Assembly: GCA_040880025.1 (NCBI GenBank)
Contig: JBBDJD010000015.1
Coordinates: 186,001-250,000, forward strand
Origin: RCIO01 sp040880025
Lineage (GTDB): Bacteria; Pseudomonadota; Alphaproteobacteria; Rhizobiales; Rhizobiaceae
DNA length: 64,000 nucleotides
Reading direction: 5' to 3'
The translations under genes were made by a program, and so were the position numbers. The notes below the pieces were generated by a model that made no database searches, was not told the DNA's origin, and saw only the letters and a list, made by a program, of their open reading frames with translations. Of the stretch, positions 17,217 to 26,305 are shown piece after piece. The stretch's first letter is position 1. Each line of letters opens with the position of its first letter.

Positions 17217-18194
17217 ATGTTTAGATTCTCTGTTGCGCCGATGATGGACTGGACGGACCGGCACTGCCGGTTCCTGCACAGGCTGCTGTCGCGCAACGCG
17301 CTGCTCTATACCGAAATGGTCGTGGCAGACGCGATCATCCACGGTCCGCGTGAACGGCTGCTCGCCCATGACGTGACGGAGCATCCTGTCGCGCTGCAGC
17401 TCGGCGGTTCCGAACCGGCAAAGCTCGCCAAGGCGGCGCGCATTGGCGCCGAATTTGGCTATGACGAGATCAACCTCAATGTCGGCTGCCCGTCGGACCG
17501 GGTGCAGTCGGGCACCTTCGGCGCCTGCCTGATGCGGATGCCGGACCTGGTGGCGGAATGCGTTGCCGCGATGAAGGCCGAGGTGGCGGGGCCGGTCACC
17601 GTGAAGTGCCGGTTGGGTGTGGACGACCAGGACATCGAGACGGCGCTCGACGAGATCGCCGACAAGGTCTTTGCAGCCGGGGCCGACGCATTGTGGGTTC
17701 ATGCCCGCAAGGCGTGGCTGGAAGGGCTCAGCCCGGCCCAGAATCGTACCGTGCCGCCGCTCGATTATGACCGCGTCTATCGGCTCAAACAGCGTCTGCC
17801 CGACCGGTTTGTCGGGATCAATGGCGGCATAGAGACGGCCGACGAAGTCCTGGCACATCTTGGAAGGACGGATGGCGCGATGATGGGTCGCGCCGCGTAT
17901 CACAACCCAGCCGTTCTTGCCGCCGTCGAGTCGGCGCTGGAAGGCGGTTCGTCAACCGTCGACTGGGACAGCGTGATCGACGCCATGGCCGCCTACACCT
18001 CGCGGCACATCGCAGCGGGCGGAAGGCTTTCGCATGTCACCCGTCACATGGTCGGGCTGTTCCACGGTTATCCGGGCGCGCGGCGCTACCGGCAGATATT
18101 GTCGACAGAGGCAACCAGGCCCGGCGCGGGAAGCGACGTACTGTTCGCGGCGTATTCCGCCGTCGACACGGATGCGGAAAGCCGCGCGGCCTAG
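17217..18194 (+). CDS. dusA: tRNA-dihydrouridine(20/20a) synthase DusA
   Basis: A 325-residue flavoenzyme that reduces uridines 20/20a in the tRNA D-loop using FMN and NADPH. The start ATG 17217 gives MFRFSVAPMMDWTDRHCRF, matching DusA N-termini; a TTG at 17160 would add 19 unconserved residues. TIM-barrel landmarks: INLNVGCPSDRVQSG and FGACLM with the catalytic cysteine near residue 100, VKCRLGVDD, VHARKAWL and the NGGIET phosphate loop. The SD is weak, so the start is less certain than the gene. Confidence 0.95.
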   Translation: MFRFSVAPMMDWTDRHCRFLHRLLSRNALLYTEMVVADAIIHGPRERLLAHDVTEHPVALQLGGSEPAKLAKAARIGAEFGYDEINLNVGCPSDRVQSGTFGACLMRMPDLVAECVAAMKAEVAGPVTVKCRLGVDDQDIETALDEIADKVFAAGADALWVHARKAWLEGLSPAQNRTVPPLDYDRVYRLKQRLPDRFVGINGGIETADEVLAHLGRTDGAMMGRAAYHNPAVLAAVESALEGGSSTVDWDSVIDAMAAYTSRHIAAGGRLSHVTRHMVGLFHGYPGARRYRQILSTEATRPGAGSDVLFAAYSAVDTDAESRAA

Positions 18195-18215
18195 GACAAG
18201 GTCCGGATCTGAGAA

Positions 18216-18237
18216 GGGACGGCGCTGTCGCCGTCCC
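18216..18237 (+). terminator. Hairpin downstream of dusA
   Basis: GGGACGGCG-ctgt-CGCCGTCCC, 9-bp perfect arms with a 4-base loop, 21 bp after the dusA stop, followed by TCT only. Likely transcript end or 3' stabiliser; the U-tract is poor. The remaining roughly 180 bp before the TauE gene show no clear element. Confidence 0.5.
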
Positions 18238-18421
18238 TCTACGCCTCACCTGGTGTACTCATGGCCTCTTTGCGAGGCTTCGATACGAAATTCATCTCGC
18301 CACGCCATTGTTGTGGTTTTGTGACAGCCTGTGGGCAGCGATTACCCGTTTCTCGCCCGCCGCGGCTTGTCTTTGATCTTTTCAGCCGTTGGAATGGCGC
18401 GGGCCAGAAGGGGATGTCTCG

Positions 18422-19252
18422 ATGCAGATTGGCGACTTTCCGGCGAGCGAACTCGCGGTTTTCGCGCTGGCGATTGCGGCGTCGGGGATCGTTTCAGGGC
18501 TGCTGGCGGGCATCCTGGGCATCGGGGGCGGCGCTGTTCTGATTCCCGTATTCTATCAAGTCTTCGGCCTTCTCGGGGTCGACGAGGCGGTGCGCATGCA
18601 CCTGTCGGTCGGGTCCTCGCTCGCGATCATCGTGCCGACGTCCCTACGGTCATTTTCCGGCCACTACGCGCGAGGCGCGGTGGATGTCGAACTGTTGAAG
18701 AGCTTCGTCATCGCGGTGCCGGTCGGCGTGGTGCTTGCGTCGCTGACGGCCGCCCATATCTCCAGTGCCGGTTTGCGCATCATCTTTGCCGTCGTCGTGC
18801 TGATCATCGGGCTGAGGATGCTGTTTGACCGCGAAAACTGGCGGCTTGGCACCGATGTCCCGGGCAACCCGGTGAGGGCGATGGTGGGTGTTCTGATCGG
18901 TTTCCTGTCGACCCTTATGGGGATCGGCGGCGGCGTCATGAACAACACATTCATGTCGCTCTATGGCCGCCCCATTCACCAGACGGTGGCGACGTCGTCG
19001 GGTGTGGGTGTGCTGATCGCGGTTCCCGGAACGATCGGCTATATCTGGGCGGGCTGGGGCGATCCGCTTCTGCCGATCCTGTCGACCGGCTTCATCAACT
19101 GGATCGCCGTCGCGCTCGTTATCCCGATCGCGATCATCGTCACGCCTTATGGCGTCCGGATTGCCCACGCTCTCAAGAAACGCCAGCTGGAAGTCGCCTT
19201 CGGTCTGTTCTGCATGGTTGTGTCGGCGCGCTTCTTCATCAGCCTGATCTGA
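18422..19252 (+). CDS. TauE/SafE-family sulfite/organosulfonate exporter-like permease
   Basis: A 276-residue inner-membrane protein with about eight hydrophobic segments in two related halves, each beginning with the glycine-rich signature GILGIGGGAVLIP (near residue 37) and LMGIGGGVMNNTF (near 172). The start ATG 18422 has AAGGGGAT upstream. The family exports small sulfur or organic anions; the substrate here is unknown because no sulfur gene is adjacent. Converges on the protease gene with a 7-bp gap. Confidence 0.87.
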   Translation: MQIGDFPASELAVFALAIAASGIVSGLLAGILGIGGGAVLIPVFYQVFGLLGVDEAVRMHLSVGSSLAIIVPTSLRSFSGHYARGAVDVELLKSFVIAVPVGVVLASLTAAHISSAGLRIIFAVVVLIIGLRMLFDRENWRLGTDVPGNPVRAMVGVLIGFLSTLMGIGGGVMNNTFMSLYGRPIHQTVATSSGVGVLIAVPGTIGYIWAGWGDPLLPILSTGFINWIAVALVIPIAIIVTPYGVRIAHALKKRQLEVAFGLFCMVVSARFFISLI

Positions 19253-19259
19253 GAGCCGG

Positions 19260-19964
19260 TCAGTCGATCAGCGTCAGCCGGTCGCCGCGGATATCGAAGC
19301 CGGTCAGGGTATTGATGAAACTCATGCCGAGCAGGCTCTGGCCAAGCATCGCCGGACCGGCAACCAGCACGACCATATCACGGCGGGCGATCTCGCCGAT
19401 GCTGATTTCCCGGACGACCGTGCGGGCGGCGCTTGCCGGACCGTTCGCGGTGGTGATCGGCACCGTAAAGGAGAGACCCGCCACATCGATGCCGGCGCGC
19501 CGCGCGTCATCGGCGGTCAGAACCGTCGATGAGGCCCCGGTATCGACCAGCATCGTCACCGGTGTCCCGTTGACCGATCCGCGGGCGAGGAAATGGCCGT
19601 CGCCCATCCGTTCCAGTGCGACCGCAACGCGGCCATCGCCGCCGGTTACCGAGAGCGGGCTGCCGGGCACGAGCCCGGCTGTCAGCCGGCTCGCGATGTC
19701 CTGAAGCTCATAACGGTACTGATAGCCGCCGACGAGGAGGAGAAAGATGCCGGCCCAGACCACGATGGCGCGGGCCGCTCCTCTCAGTCCGACGCCGGAG
19801 CCCAGGACGCCCGCTGCGATGACAAGCCCGAGAACGCCGAGATAGATCGTTCCGGCAAACTGGTCGCCCGTGATGCCGAACGGTGCGCCGCTTTCTCCCG
19901 TAATCAGCAGCCAGGCGAGGCCGCCGCCGATGATGATCATCGCGAGCCAGAACAGCCTGCTCAC
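19260..19964 (-). CDS. Membrane-anchored retropepsin-like aspartic protease (clan AA)
   Basis: A 234-residue protein with hydrophobic segments at about 4-21, 38-58 and 66-80, then a single retropepsin domain: VNGTPVTMLVDTGASSTVLT with catalytic Asp141, and a C-terminal LGMSFINTLTGFDI. Bacterial single-domain members of this family work as dimers on the periplasmic side; natural substrates are mostly unknown. Its start overlaps the stop of the DUF1289 gene by 4 bases, so the two are coupled. Confidence 0.85.
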   Translation of the reverse strand: MSRLFWLAMIIIGGGLAWLLITGESGAPFGITGDQFAGTIYLGVLGLVIAAGVLGSGVGLRGAARAIVVWAGIFLLLVGGYQYRYELQDIASRLTAGLVPGSPLSVTGGDGRVAVALERMGDGHFLARGSVNGTPVTMLVDTGASSTVLTADDARRAGIDVAGLSFTVPITTANGPASAARTVVREISIGEIARRDMVVLVAGPAMLGQSLLGMSFINTLTGFDIRGDRLTLID

Positions 19965-20200
19965 GAGCCCGTCCCTTCAGCGCGCTGGCGTGTAATGCGT
20001 GTCCGGCGTGTTTCGCGCCGCGGCTTGCGCTCGACCGTCTCCAGACGAGCGGGAAGCGCGTCCATGATCTTCCGCCGCTCGTCGGCGGTAATCGAAATCC
20101 ACATGCCGATTTCCCGGCTGGTCCGGCCGCAGCCGAAGCAATAGCCGGTCTTGTCGTCGATCGAGCAAACCAGGATGCAGGGGGATTCGATGAGGCTCAT
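19961..20200 (-). CDS. DUF1289 small cysteine-rich protein
   Basis: A 79-residue protein starting MSLIESPCILVC; an alternative ATG at 20215 adds 5 residues. Cys8, Cys12, Cys21 and Cys24 (C-x3-C-x8-C-x2-C) form the DUF1289 signature and look like a small zinc or Fe-S site; GMWISITADERR follows. A basic C-terminal tail is present. It is divergent from cobT and overlaps the protease gene by 4 bases. Function of the family is unknown to me. Confidence 0.88.
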   Translation of the reverse strand: MSLIESPCILVCSIDDKTGYCFGCGRTSREIGMWISITADERRKIMDALPARLETVERKPRRETRRTRITRQRAEGTGS

Positions 20201-20328
20201 GGTCGTTCCAGACATGGGGCAGGGTGCATCGGAATGCAAGATTGCGGCGCAAGCATTGCCGGCATTGCCAAGGCGCGGCCGCCAGCCTATGCCGCCTTGC
20301 ATCTTGCCATGATTGGAACAGCCTGCTG

Positions 20329-21312
20329 ATGATTTCCGGACTCCCGTTCGATGATTTCCGACATCTGGTCGCCACAATGCCCGGACCTGACGATGCCGCC
20401 CGGAACGAAGCGGCGGAACTGAATCGTCGGGCCGAGGTTCGCGAGGGGCCTCTTGGCCGCGCCGGAGCCATCGCGGAGTGGCTGGCGGCATGGAGCGGAC
20501 GGCGGCCCGGCGCGCTGCGGCCGCAAATCGCGATCTTCGCAGGCACCCACGGCATCGCAGCCAAGCTGCCGGAATCAGGCGGCGAGACCGTGCAGGCATT
20601 CGTCGATCGCTGCGGGGCCGGCAATGCGCCGATCAATCAGCTTTGCGCGGCCGGCGACTACGGCTTGAAGGTATTCGATCTCGCCCTCGACGTGCCGACG
20701 GCGGATCTCACCGCAGAGGCAACACTCGACGAGCGCGGTTGCGCCGCGACGATGGCTTTCGGCATGGAGGCCGTCGCTGGCGGCGCTGGCCTTGTCGTGC
20801 TGGCGGGCCATGGCGGCAGGGCCGGGACGATTTCGGCGCTTGCGCTGCTCACAGCCATGAAAGCCGCAACCGTGTTGCCCCAGGAATTGTCGAAACGTAA
20901 GGCCGAAATCATCGCGCAGGCGCTCGCTTGCCACACCGGTCATCTTGCCGATCCGCTGGAGGCGTTGCGCCGTGTCGGCGGGCGGGAAACGGCTGCACTC
21001 GCCGGCGCGATCGTCGCGGCCCGGATCCAGAAAGTACCTGTGCTGCTCGACGGAGTGGCAGCGATCGCCGCTGCCGCCGTGGTGCATGCAATGAACCCGT
21101 CGGGGATCGGCCACTGCATGATCGCGGATGGGGGAAGCACGTCGCATATGATGGCCGGACAGATCGGGCTGGAGCCGGTTCTCAGGCTCGGATTGGAGAC
21201 AAGCGATGCAAGCGCCGGGGCGATCGCGGCGGGGGTCGTGCAGGCTGCAGCGCATTGCCATGCCGCGGCGGGGGTGTTTGAAATGCGCAGCTCCCCCCGT
21301 CAGACGGGCTAG
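20329..21312 (+). CDS. cobT: Nicotinate-nucleotide--dimethylbenzimidazole phosphoribosyltransferase
   Basis: A 327-residue CobT that makes alpha-ribazole phosphate for the lower ligand of cobalamin. The start ATG 20329 (MISGLPFDDFRHL) is chosen by similarity to other CobT N-termini. Seen: IAIFAGTHGIA near residue 67, GAGNAPINQLC near 94, the VLAGHGGRAGT stretch near 157 and DGVAAIAAAAV with GHCMIADGGSTSHM near 245-275. No other cob gene is in the window, and the 128-bp upstream gap shows no B12-riboswitch box that I can see. Converges on the histidine kinase gene. Confidence 0.93.
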   Translation: MISGLPFDDFRHLVATMPGPDDAARNEAAELNRRAEVREGPLGRAGAIAEWLAAWSGRRPGALRPQIAIFAGTHGIAAKLPESGGETVQAFVDRCGAGNAPINQLCAAGDYGLKVFDLALDVPTADLTAEATLDERGCAATMAFGMEAVAGGAGLVVLAGHGGRAGTISALALLTAMKAATVLPQELSKRKAEIIAQALACHTGHLADPLEALRRVGGRETAALAGAIVAARIQKVPVLLDGVAAIAAAAVVHAMNPSGIGHCMIADGGSTSHMMAGQIGLEPVLRLGLETSDASAGAIAAGVVQAAAHCHAAAGVFEMRSSPRQTG

Positions 21313-21318
21313 AAGGGC

Positions 21319-22839
21319 TCAGGCCGATAAATTTGCGCTGCGCTGGGTCGGCATCGCCGGCAGTTCTTCCATGACGCGCGAGGCCGGCAGGACGATGATA
21401 GCCTCGGTTCCCTCGCGCAGCTTCGACTTCAGCTGCAGATCGCCGCCATGCATGCGGGCAAGTCCCTGCACGATGGGCAGGCCGAGGCCGGTGCCCTGTT
21501 CCGCGCTCTTTATCGCAATCGAGCCCTGGCCGAAGGCGGACAGAACAATCGAGATTTCCTCGGGCGCGATGCCCGGACCGTTGTCCTTGACCGCGATGTA
21601 CTGGCCGCCGCCCATCGTCCAACCCACGCGGACCTTGATCTCGCCGCCGGTCGAGGTGAATTTGATGGCGTTGGACAGGAGATTGAGCGTCATCTGACGG
21701 ATCGACCGCTCGTCGGCGAACACGCGTGGCATGGACGGCTCGAACTGTTCGATCAGCCGGATGTCTTTCTTGCGCGCCTTGATCTCCAGCATATGGCAGC
21801 ATTCCTCGACCACGTCGGTCAACAGGATCGGCTCCTCATTGAGCTGATAGCGGCCCGCCTCGATGCGCGACAGGTCGAGTATTTCGTTGATCAGGTTAAG
21901 CAGGTGCTGACCTGAATCGTGAATGTCGTTGGCGTAGTCGCGATAGGTTTCATTGTCGATCTTGCCGAGGACCTCGTTCGCCATCACCTCCGAGAAACCG
22001 AGGATGGCGTTGAGCGGCGTCCTGAGTTCGTGGCTCATCGATGCCAGGAAGCGCGACTTTGCGAGATTGGCCTCCTCGGCGCGGCGGCGGGCCTCGTCCG
22101 ACATCGCCTTGGCCGTTTCCAGCTCCGCGATCAGGGCATCCTTTTCGGATCGGAAGGAAAGCAGCATCAGCGCCGATTGGTGCAGGTGGCCGGCCACATA
22201 GGTGAAGAACGGCAGCGAGGCGACCAGCAATCCCACCATCAGCACTTCGACCGGCATGTGGAACCGGGCTGAAACATAGGCGTAAACGGCGACGGGCAGC
22301 GCGAATGTGACGACGAGCGCGCCGCGCAGCGCGGACGCGATCAGAGCGGTGGCGGCGATCGCCACCAGCAGCACCACGGCCTTGATGATGGGCAGCGGCT
22401 CGATACCGCATGCGGGGCAGTCAAGTATTGCGAAATAGGCCCATCCGGCGCCGCTGAGAAAATGGGCCGCCAGGAACAGTCGCTTCAGTCCGACCGGCTC
22501 GATATCGGTGATGTCGACCGTGTCGGTCTTTCGCGCCAGATAGATCAGCCCCGCGTAGCAGATGATGGTGATGAACGCCCAGATCAGAACGTCGCGCGCC
22601 ATGCCACCAAAAAAGCCGGCGGCGCCAATGACCACGACCAGCAGCGGAAGCGCTGCGGCGCTTGCAGTCAATGCGCGCGCATGCAGCTTGAGCAGTTCGC
22701 GGTTGAAGTCGGGGTTGCCCTCCTGCTGGGCAAGCCGGTCGCGCGTGCGACGCACTGCGCGGGCGACATCGCTGTTGTGATGCGCCTTCGTGCGGTCCAC
22801 GATGTTCTTGTCCGCTGACTGCGAACGTAGCAAAGCCAT
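21319..22839 (-). CDS. Membrane sensor histidine kinase of the PleC/DivJ type
   Basis: A 506-residue hybrid-free sensor kinase. After an N-terminal cytoplasmic stretch come about six hydrophobic segments between residues 60 and 217, a coiled linker (230-262), HisKA with phosphorylated His270 (SMSHELRTPLNAILGFSE) and HATPase_c with NLLSNAIKFT, DNGPGIAPEE and GTGLGLPI. The HisKA sequence is typical of the PleC/DivJ/PdhS kinases feeding the DivK-CtrA cell-cycle circuit in alphaproteobacteria, but that assignment is by resemblance only. No response regulator is adjacent. Confidence 0.88.
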   Translation of the reverse strand: MALLRSQSADKNIVDRTKAHHNSDVARAVRRTRDRLAQQEGNPDFNRELLKLHARALTASAAALPLLVVVIGAAGFFGGMARDVLIWAFITIICYAGLIYLARKTDTVDITDIEPVGLKRLFLAAHFLSGAGWAYFAILDCPACGIEPLPIIKAVVLLVAIAATALIASALRGALVVTFALPVAVYAYVSARFHMPVEVLMVGLLVASLPFFTYVAGHLHQSALMLLSFRSEKDALIAELETAKAMSDEARRRAEEANLAKSRFLASMSHELRTPLNAILGFSEVMANEVLGKIDNETYRDYANDIHDSGQHLLNLINEILDLSRIEAGRYQLNEEPILLTDVVEECCHMLEIKARKKDIRLIEQFEPSMPRVFADERSIRQMTLNLLSNAIKFTSTGGEIKVRVGWTMGGGQYIAVKDNGPGIAPEEISIVLSAFGQGSIAIKSAEQGTGLGLPIVQGLARMHGGDLQLKSKLREGTEAIIVLPASRVMEELPAMPTQRSANLSA

Positions 22840-23145
22840 ATTTCGCTTCGATTTTTCACGCGCTTTGGTCGTGCTTCACGCTATGCGGGAATGATTAAGA
22901 GACCCTTCCGGCGATGCGTATTTTATCGCTTCGTAAACCACGTTTGCCCCCCTGCGGGGGATGCGCCCGAAGCCGGCGCGGACCGGTGGAACAACTGGCC
23001 GTTGCGATGTTCGCCGCGCCCGCCGGGTGCCGCGCCAACAATGGGCGGCCGGTTGTGGCTCGTCACGATTTTGTCAGCCGTATGCTGGCACCGATCGGGC
23101 AATTTCTGTTTTAAGGGTTATGGATTCGATGCCGGGAGGTCGAGC
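22840..23145. other. 306-bp intergenic region between the histidine kinase and GST genes
   Basis: Holds the divergent promoters of the kinase and the GST. A C6-TGC-G5 run (22947-22960) can form a short GC hairpin, without a T-run. The GST ribosome-binding site GGGAGGT ends 6 bases before ATG 23146. In-frame extension of the GST frame to 22891 encodes no conserved sequence. I see no RNA gene or repeat here. Confidence 0.6.
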
Positions 23146-23757
23146 ATGAAACTCTACGATGGCGGCCGCGCGCCCAATCCGCGTCGCGTGCGCGTGTTTC
23201 TGGCCGAAAAAGGCATCGATGTGCCGCTCGTCTCCGTCGACATGAGCGCGTTGGGACACAAGGCGCCGGAAATCGAGGCGCTCAATCCGCTGATGCGGCT
23301 GCCGGTTCTGGTGCTCGACGATGGAACGGTGCTGACGGAATCGGTGGCGATCTGCCGCTATTTCGAGGAGATGCATCCCGAGCCGCCGTTGTTCGGAACA
23401 GGTGCGCTGGGCCGCGCGCAGGTGGAGATGTGGCAGCGCCGCATGGAGCTCAACCTGATGATGCCGGTCGCCCAGGCATTTCGGCATATTCATCCGGCGA
23501 TGAAGGAATGGGAGGTTCCGCAAATCCCGGAGTGGGGCGAGGCCAACAAGCCTAAAGCGCTTGAATTTCTTGCCGTTTTCGATCGCGATCTCGCCGACCG
23601 GCCATTTGTCGCAGGTGATGGTTTTTCGATCGCCGACATTACCGGCATGATCGCCATCGACTTCATGAAGCCGGCGCGCCTTGTGGTGCCCGAAGAGTGC
23701 ACCAATGTGTTGCGCTGGTACTCAAGCCTGAAAGCGCGTCCGAGCGCTGATGCCTGA
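23146..23757 (+). CDS. Glutathione S-transferase family protein
   Basis: A 203-residue two-domain GST. The start ATG 23146 is fixed by GGGAGGT 6 bases upstream. The N-terminal thioredoxin-like domain begins MKLYDGGRAPNPRRVRVFLAEKG, with the glutathione-binding LPVLVLDDGTVLTESVAICRYFEE; the C-terminal helical domain contains DRPFVAGDGFSIADIT, the conserved N-capping box. Substrate class unknown. A UDG-family gene follows after 6 bp, so they are probably cotranscribed. Confidence 0.92.
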   Translation: MKLYDGGRAPNPRRVRVFLAEKGIDVPLVSVDMSALGHKAPEIEALNPLMRLPVLVLDDGTVLTESVAICRYFEEMHPEPPLFGTGALGRAQVEMWQRRMELNLMMPVAQAFRHIHPAMKEWEVPQIPEWGEANKPKALEFLAVFDRDLADRPFVAGDGFSIADITGMIAIDFMKPARLVVPEECTNVLRWYSSLKARPSADA

Positions 23758-23763
23758 CTTGCC

Positions 23764-24453
23764 ATGACGAAAAATGAGCAGGCGGCCAAGCTCGCAGCGA
23801 GGATCGATGAAATCCGCGCCTGCCGCATCTGCATCGAACGCCCAAGCGGCAAGCCGCTACCGCATGAGCCCCGGCCGGTCGTTGTACCCTCGGCAAGCGC
23901 GCGCATCCTGATTGCGGGCCAGGCGCCGGGAACGCGCGTGCATGAAAGCGGCAGGCCGTTCACCGACCGTTCGGGCGACCGGCTGCGAGAATGGCTGGGC
24001 GTTTCGGACGCTGAGTTCTACGACCCGGACAATTTCGCCATAGTGCCGATGGGTTTCTGTTTCCCGGGCCTTGATGCGAAGGGCGGCGACCTGCCGCCGC
24101 GGCGTGAGTGCGCAACTCACTGGCGCGCCGATCTGATGGCCGCAATGCCGCAGCTCGATCTGCTGCTCTTGATCGGGCAATACGCGCAGAGCTGGCATCT
24201 TGGAGCACGGCGCGGGAAGAACATGACGGATACCGTGCGGGCGTGGCGAGACTTCGTTGTGCCGGGCAAGGCGCCGCTGATATTTCCGTTGCCGCATCCT
24301 TCGTGGCGCAACACCGGGTGGTTGAAGAAGAATCCATGGTTCGAGGAAGACCTGCTGCCGGTATTGCGGCCAGCGGTTCGCGAGCGAATCGGGCAGACCG
24401 AACAAAGCCATCCAGACAGTGGAATCGGTTCATCCAGAGAAAATCATTCTTGA
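23764..24453 (+). CDS. Uracil-DNA glycosylase superfamily protein
   Basis: A 229-residue protein of the UDG fold. Seen: an N-terminal pair of cysteines (CRICI) near residue 20, the first active-site region ILIAGQAPGTRVHESGRPF near 48-66, the middle VPMGFCFPGL, LLLLIGQYAQ, and the C-terminal LPHPSWRN near 175, the counterpart of the HPS loop of UDGs. Whether it excises uracil is unproven, since this subgroup differs from families 4 and 5. It lies between a GST and an Lrp regulator. Confidence 0.82.
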   Translation: MTKNEQAAKLAARIDEIRACRICIERPSGKPLPHEPRPVVVPSASARILIAGQAPGTRVHESGRPFTDRSGDRLREWLGVSDAEFYDPDNFAIVPMGFCFPGLDAKGGDLPPRRECATHWRADLMAAMPQLDLLLLIGQYAQSWHLGARRGKNMTDTVRAWRDFVVPGKAPLIFPLPHPSWRNTGWLKKNPWFEEDLLPVLRPAVRERIGQTEQSHPDSGIGSSRENHS

Positions 24454-24504
24454 TTTGGGTAGAGATTCATCCGATATCGGAACGAATTTCTAACGGAGCC
24501 TCAC

Positions 24505-24996
24505 ATGGACCGCCTCGACCGGAAGATACTGCGTCTGTTGCAGGAGAACACCACGCTCGCCGTCGCCGATGTCGCGAAGAAGGTTGGATTGTCGACCACG
24601 CCCTGCTGGCGGCGCATCCAGAAGCTGGAGGAGGAGGGAGTGATCCGCCGCCGGGTGGCGATCCTCGACCCGGTCAAGGTGAATGCGCGCGTGACCGTAT
24701 TCGTAGCGATCCGGACCAACATGCACAGCCTCGAGTGGCTGAAGCGCTTCTCCGAGGTCATCCAGGATTTCCCCGAAGTGGTGGAATTCTACCGCATGAG
24801 CGGCGATGTCGATTATCTGTTGCGCGTGGTGGTGCCCGACATCGCAGCCTATGACACCTTCTACAAGAAGCTGATATCGCGGATCGAAATCCGCGATGTG
24901 TCGTCTACTTTCGCCATGGAACAGATCAAATACACGACCGAATTGCCGCTGGACTACATGGTCGTCGACAAGGACCACCATTCCAGCCCGGGGTGA
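24505..24996 (+). CDS. Lrp/AsnC-family transcriptional regulator
   Basis: A 163-residue Lrp-type regulator: HTH domain (LDRKILRLLQENTTLAVADVA, then VGLSTTPCWRRIQKLE) and RAM ligand-binding domain (about 70-150, with GDVDYLLRVVVPD). GGAG stands 6 bases before ATG 24505. It has a short C-terminal tail. Unlike the PutR-type gene at 909 there is no divergent catabolic target; its targets are unknown. Its stop codon directly abuts the stop of the convergent DUF3299 gene. Confidence 0.93.
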   Translation: MDRLDRKILRLLQENTTLAVADVAKKVGLSTTPCWRRIQKLEEEGVIRRRVAILDPVKVNARVTVFVAIRTNMHSLEWLKRFSEVIQDFPEVVEFYRMSGDVDYLLRVVVPDIAAYDTFYKKLISRIEIRDVSSTFAMEQIKYTTELPLDYMVVDKDHHSSPG

Positions 24997-25527
24997 TCAG
25001 TCGGTCAGGAAACCCCAGGGCGATTTGCCGCCGCGTGGTTGGGTGGAGGGTGCAATTTCGATGCCCTCAACGGTCGCGGAACTGATCCGGAAAGCCGATT
25101 CAACGACGCGCACGCCGTCCAACACATAGAGCTGGGCCTTGTTGTGCTCGGACAGAAGGGTTCCGGTAACGCGCACCGACTGATACATCCTCCCGGCCTC
25201 GAAGGGTTGGTCGGGGATAATGCGCACGACCTGATCGGGCGGCGGCGCGGCGGTATGGCTGCAGGCTCCGGGCCGGGCAAAAAGCAGGAATTCATAGACC
25301 AGGCCGCCTTCCTGGTCGGCAGGCAGCATGTAGCCGGCCAGTTCGATGCTGGTTTCGCTGGCAAAGGGCGTTGTGCCTGCTTCGCCAGCCGAAGCGTAAA
25401 TGCTGCGCAGCTCATCGAACCCGATACGCTTCGCAGTGGGCATCGCTTCAAGGCTGGTCGCGGCAATTGCCCACGCTGCCAACGCAATGGCAGCGGTCGA
25501 GGCGGTTGTGAACAGAACGCGGAACAT
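24997..25527 (-). CDS. DUF3299 secreted/periplasmic protein
   Basis: A 176-residue protein with an N-terminal hydrophobic signal (about residues 6-28). The core shows the DUF3299 pattern: IELAGYMLPADQ, FLLFARPGACSHTAAPPPDQVVRI, then VRVTGTLL, resembling an OB-fold with a conserved Cys-x-His. Members often sit near ABC-type metal or lipoprotein export loci, which is not the case here. Function is unknown. It is probably transcribed alone, 62 bp after the AlkD-like gene. Confidence 0.75.
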   Translation of the reverse strand: MFRVLFTTASTAAIALAAWAIAATSLEAMPTAKRIGFDELRSIYASAGEAGTTPFASETSIELAGYMLPADQEGGLVYEFLLFARPGACSHTAAPPPDQVVRIIPDQPFEAGRMYQSVRVTGTLLSEHNKAQLYVLDGVRVVESAFRISSATVEGIEIAPSTQPRGGKSPWGFLTD

Positions 25528-25589
25528 GCTTCGAGTAAAGCCCCGGCCAACTTTTCAGTCAATCACCGATCGGTGGGCCCGCTGTGGCG

Positions 25590-26297
25590 TCATGTCCGAG
25601 CCTTGGCGTTGAGCCTGGCGATCGTCTTTTCAGCAGTCAGTTCCTTGACCGCATCCTTGCCGATCCAGCGCTCGGTCTTGTCTTGAGACGCGGCGAGCCG
25701 CTCGGAGACCATGAGGGCAGGGCCATGCACCGACAGCGATCGCTTGCCGATTTGCCTGAGCGCCCAATTGACGGCCTTCCTCACGAAATTGCGGCTGTCG
25801 CGCGCGTGCTTCTCGATCAGCGGAAGCAGGCCGATGAACGTTTCGTCGGGTTCATTCTTTCGGTGAACCGTGGCCCAGGCGATCATTGCAAATGCGGTGC
25901 GACGGACGAATTCGCGCTCATCCGCTGCAAATCGGTCGATGAGCTGGCGCCAGTGGGTCGTACCGGCAAAGACGTCCGCGACACCGTCCACGATGTCCCA
26001 GGAATCGAAGTCGGCCGCCCAGTGCCAGGCTTCTTCCGGTGTCAGCTGCTTCGGGTCTGCGGTGAAGGCGGCCAGCAGCCGCGCCTCGCGCGAACCTGTC
26101 TCCCACAGGGCCAGGGCCCGCTCGTGGTCGCGGCCGATGCTTCGTCCGAGCGGGCGCAATATTGTCATCGGCACGCCGTAGGTGCGGTCGGTGACGATAC
26201 CGTAGCGTGCCATCCCTTCGCGGCTCTCCGGCGAATCGAGCGTCTCCAGATGCGCGAGAATATGCGCAACGTCCCAGTCGCGCGATGGCGCATTCAT
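25590..26297 (-). CDS. AlkD-like DNA alkylation repair protein (HEAT-like repeats)
   Basis: A 235-residue all-helical protein resembling AlkD: repeating helix pairs such as EFVRRTAFAMIAWATVH and NFVRKAVNWALRQIGKR, with a tryptophan-rich middle (EEAWHWAADFDSWDIVD). AlkD proteins excise cationic alkylated bases without flipping them. The conserved WDIVD and VRK-NW motifs fit the family. It follows the beta-hydroxyacid dehydrogenase gene after 8 bp on the same strand and may share its transcript. Confidence 0.82.
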   Translation of the reverse strand: MNAPSRDWDVAHILAHLETLDSPESREGMARYGIVTDRTYGVPMTILRPLGRSIGRDHERALALWETGSREARLLAAFTADPKQLTPEEAWHWAADFDSWDIVDGVADVFAGTTHWRQLIDRFAADEREFVRRTAFAMIAWATVHRKNEPDETFIGLLPLIEKHARDSRNFVRKAVNWALRQIGKRSLSVHGPALMVSERLAASQDKTERWIGKDAVKELTAEKTIARLNAKART

Positions 26298-26305
26298 GGC
26301 ACGTC

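Noticed and set aside
20201..20328. Possible B12 riboswitch before cobT
   Set aside because: No conserved B12-box sequence is visible and the gap is too short to hold a full cobalamin aptamer plus platform.
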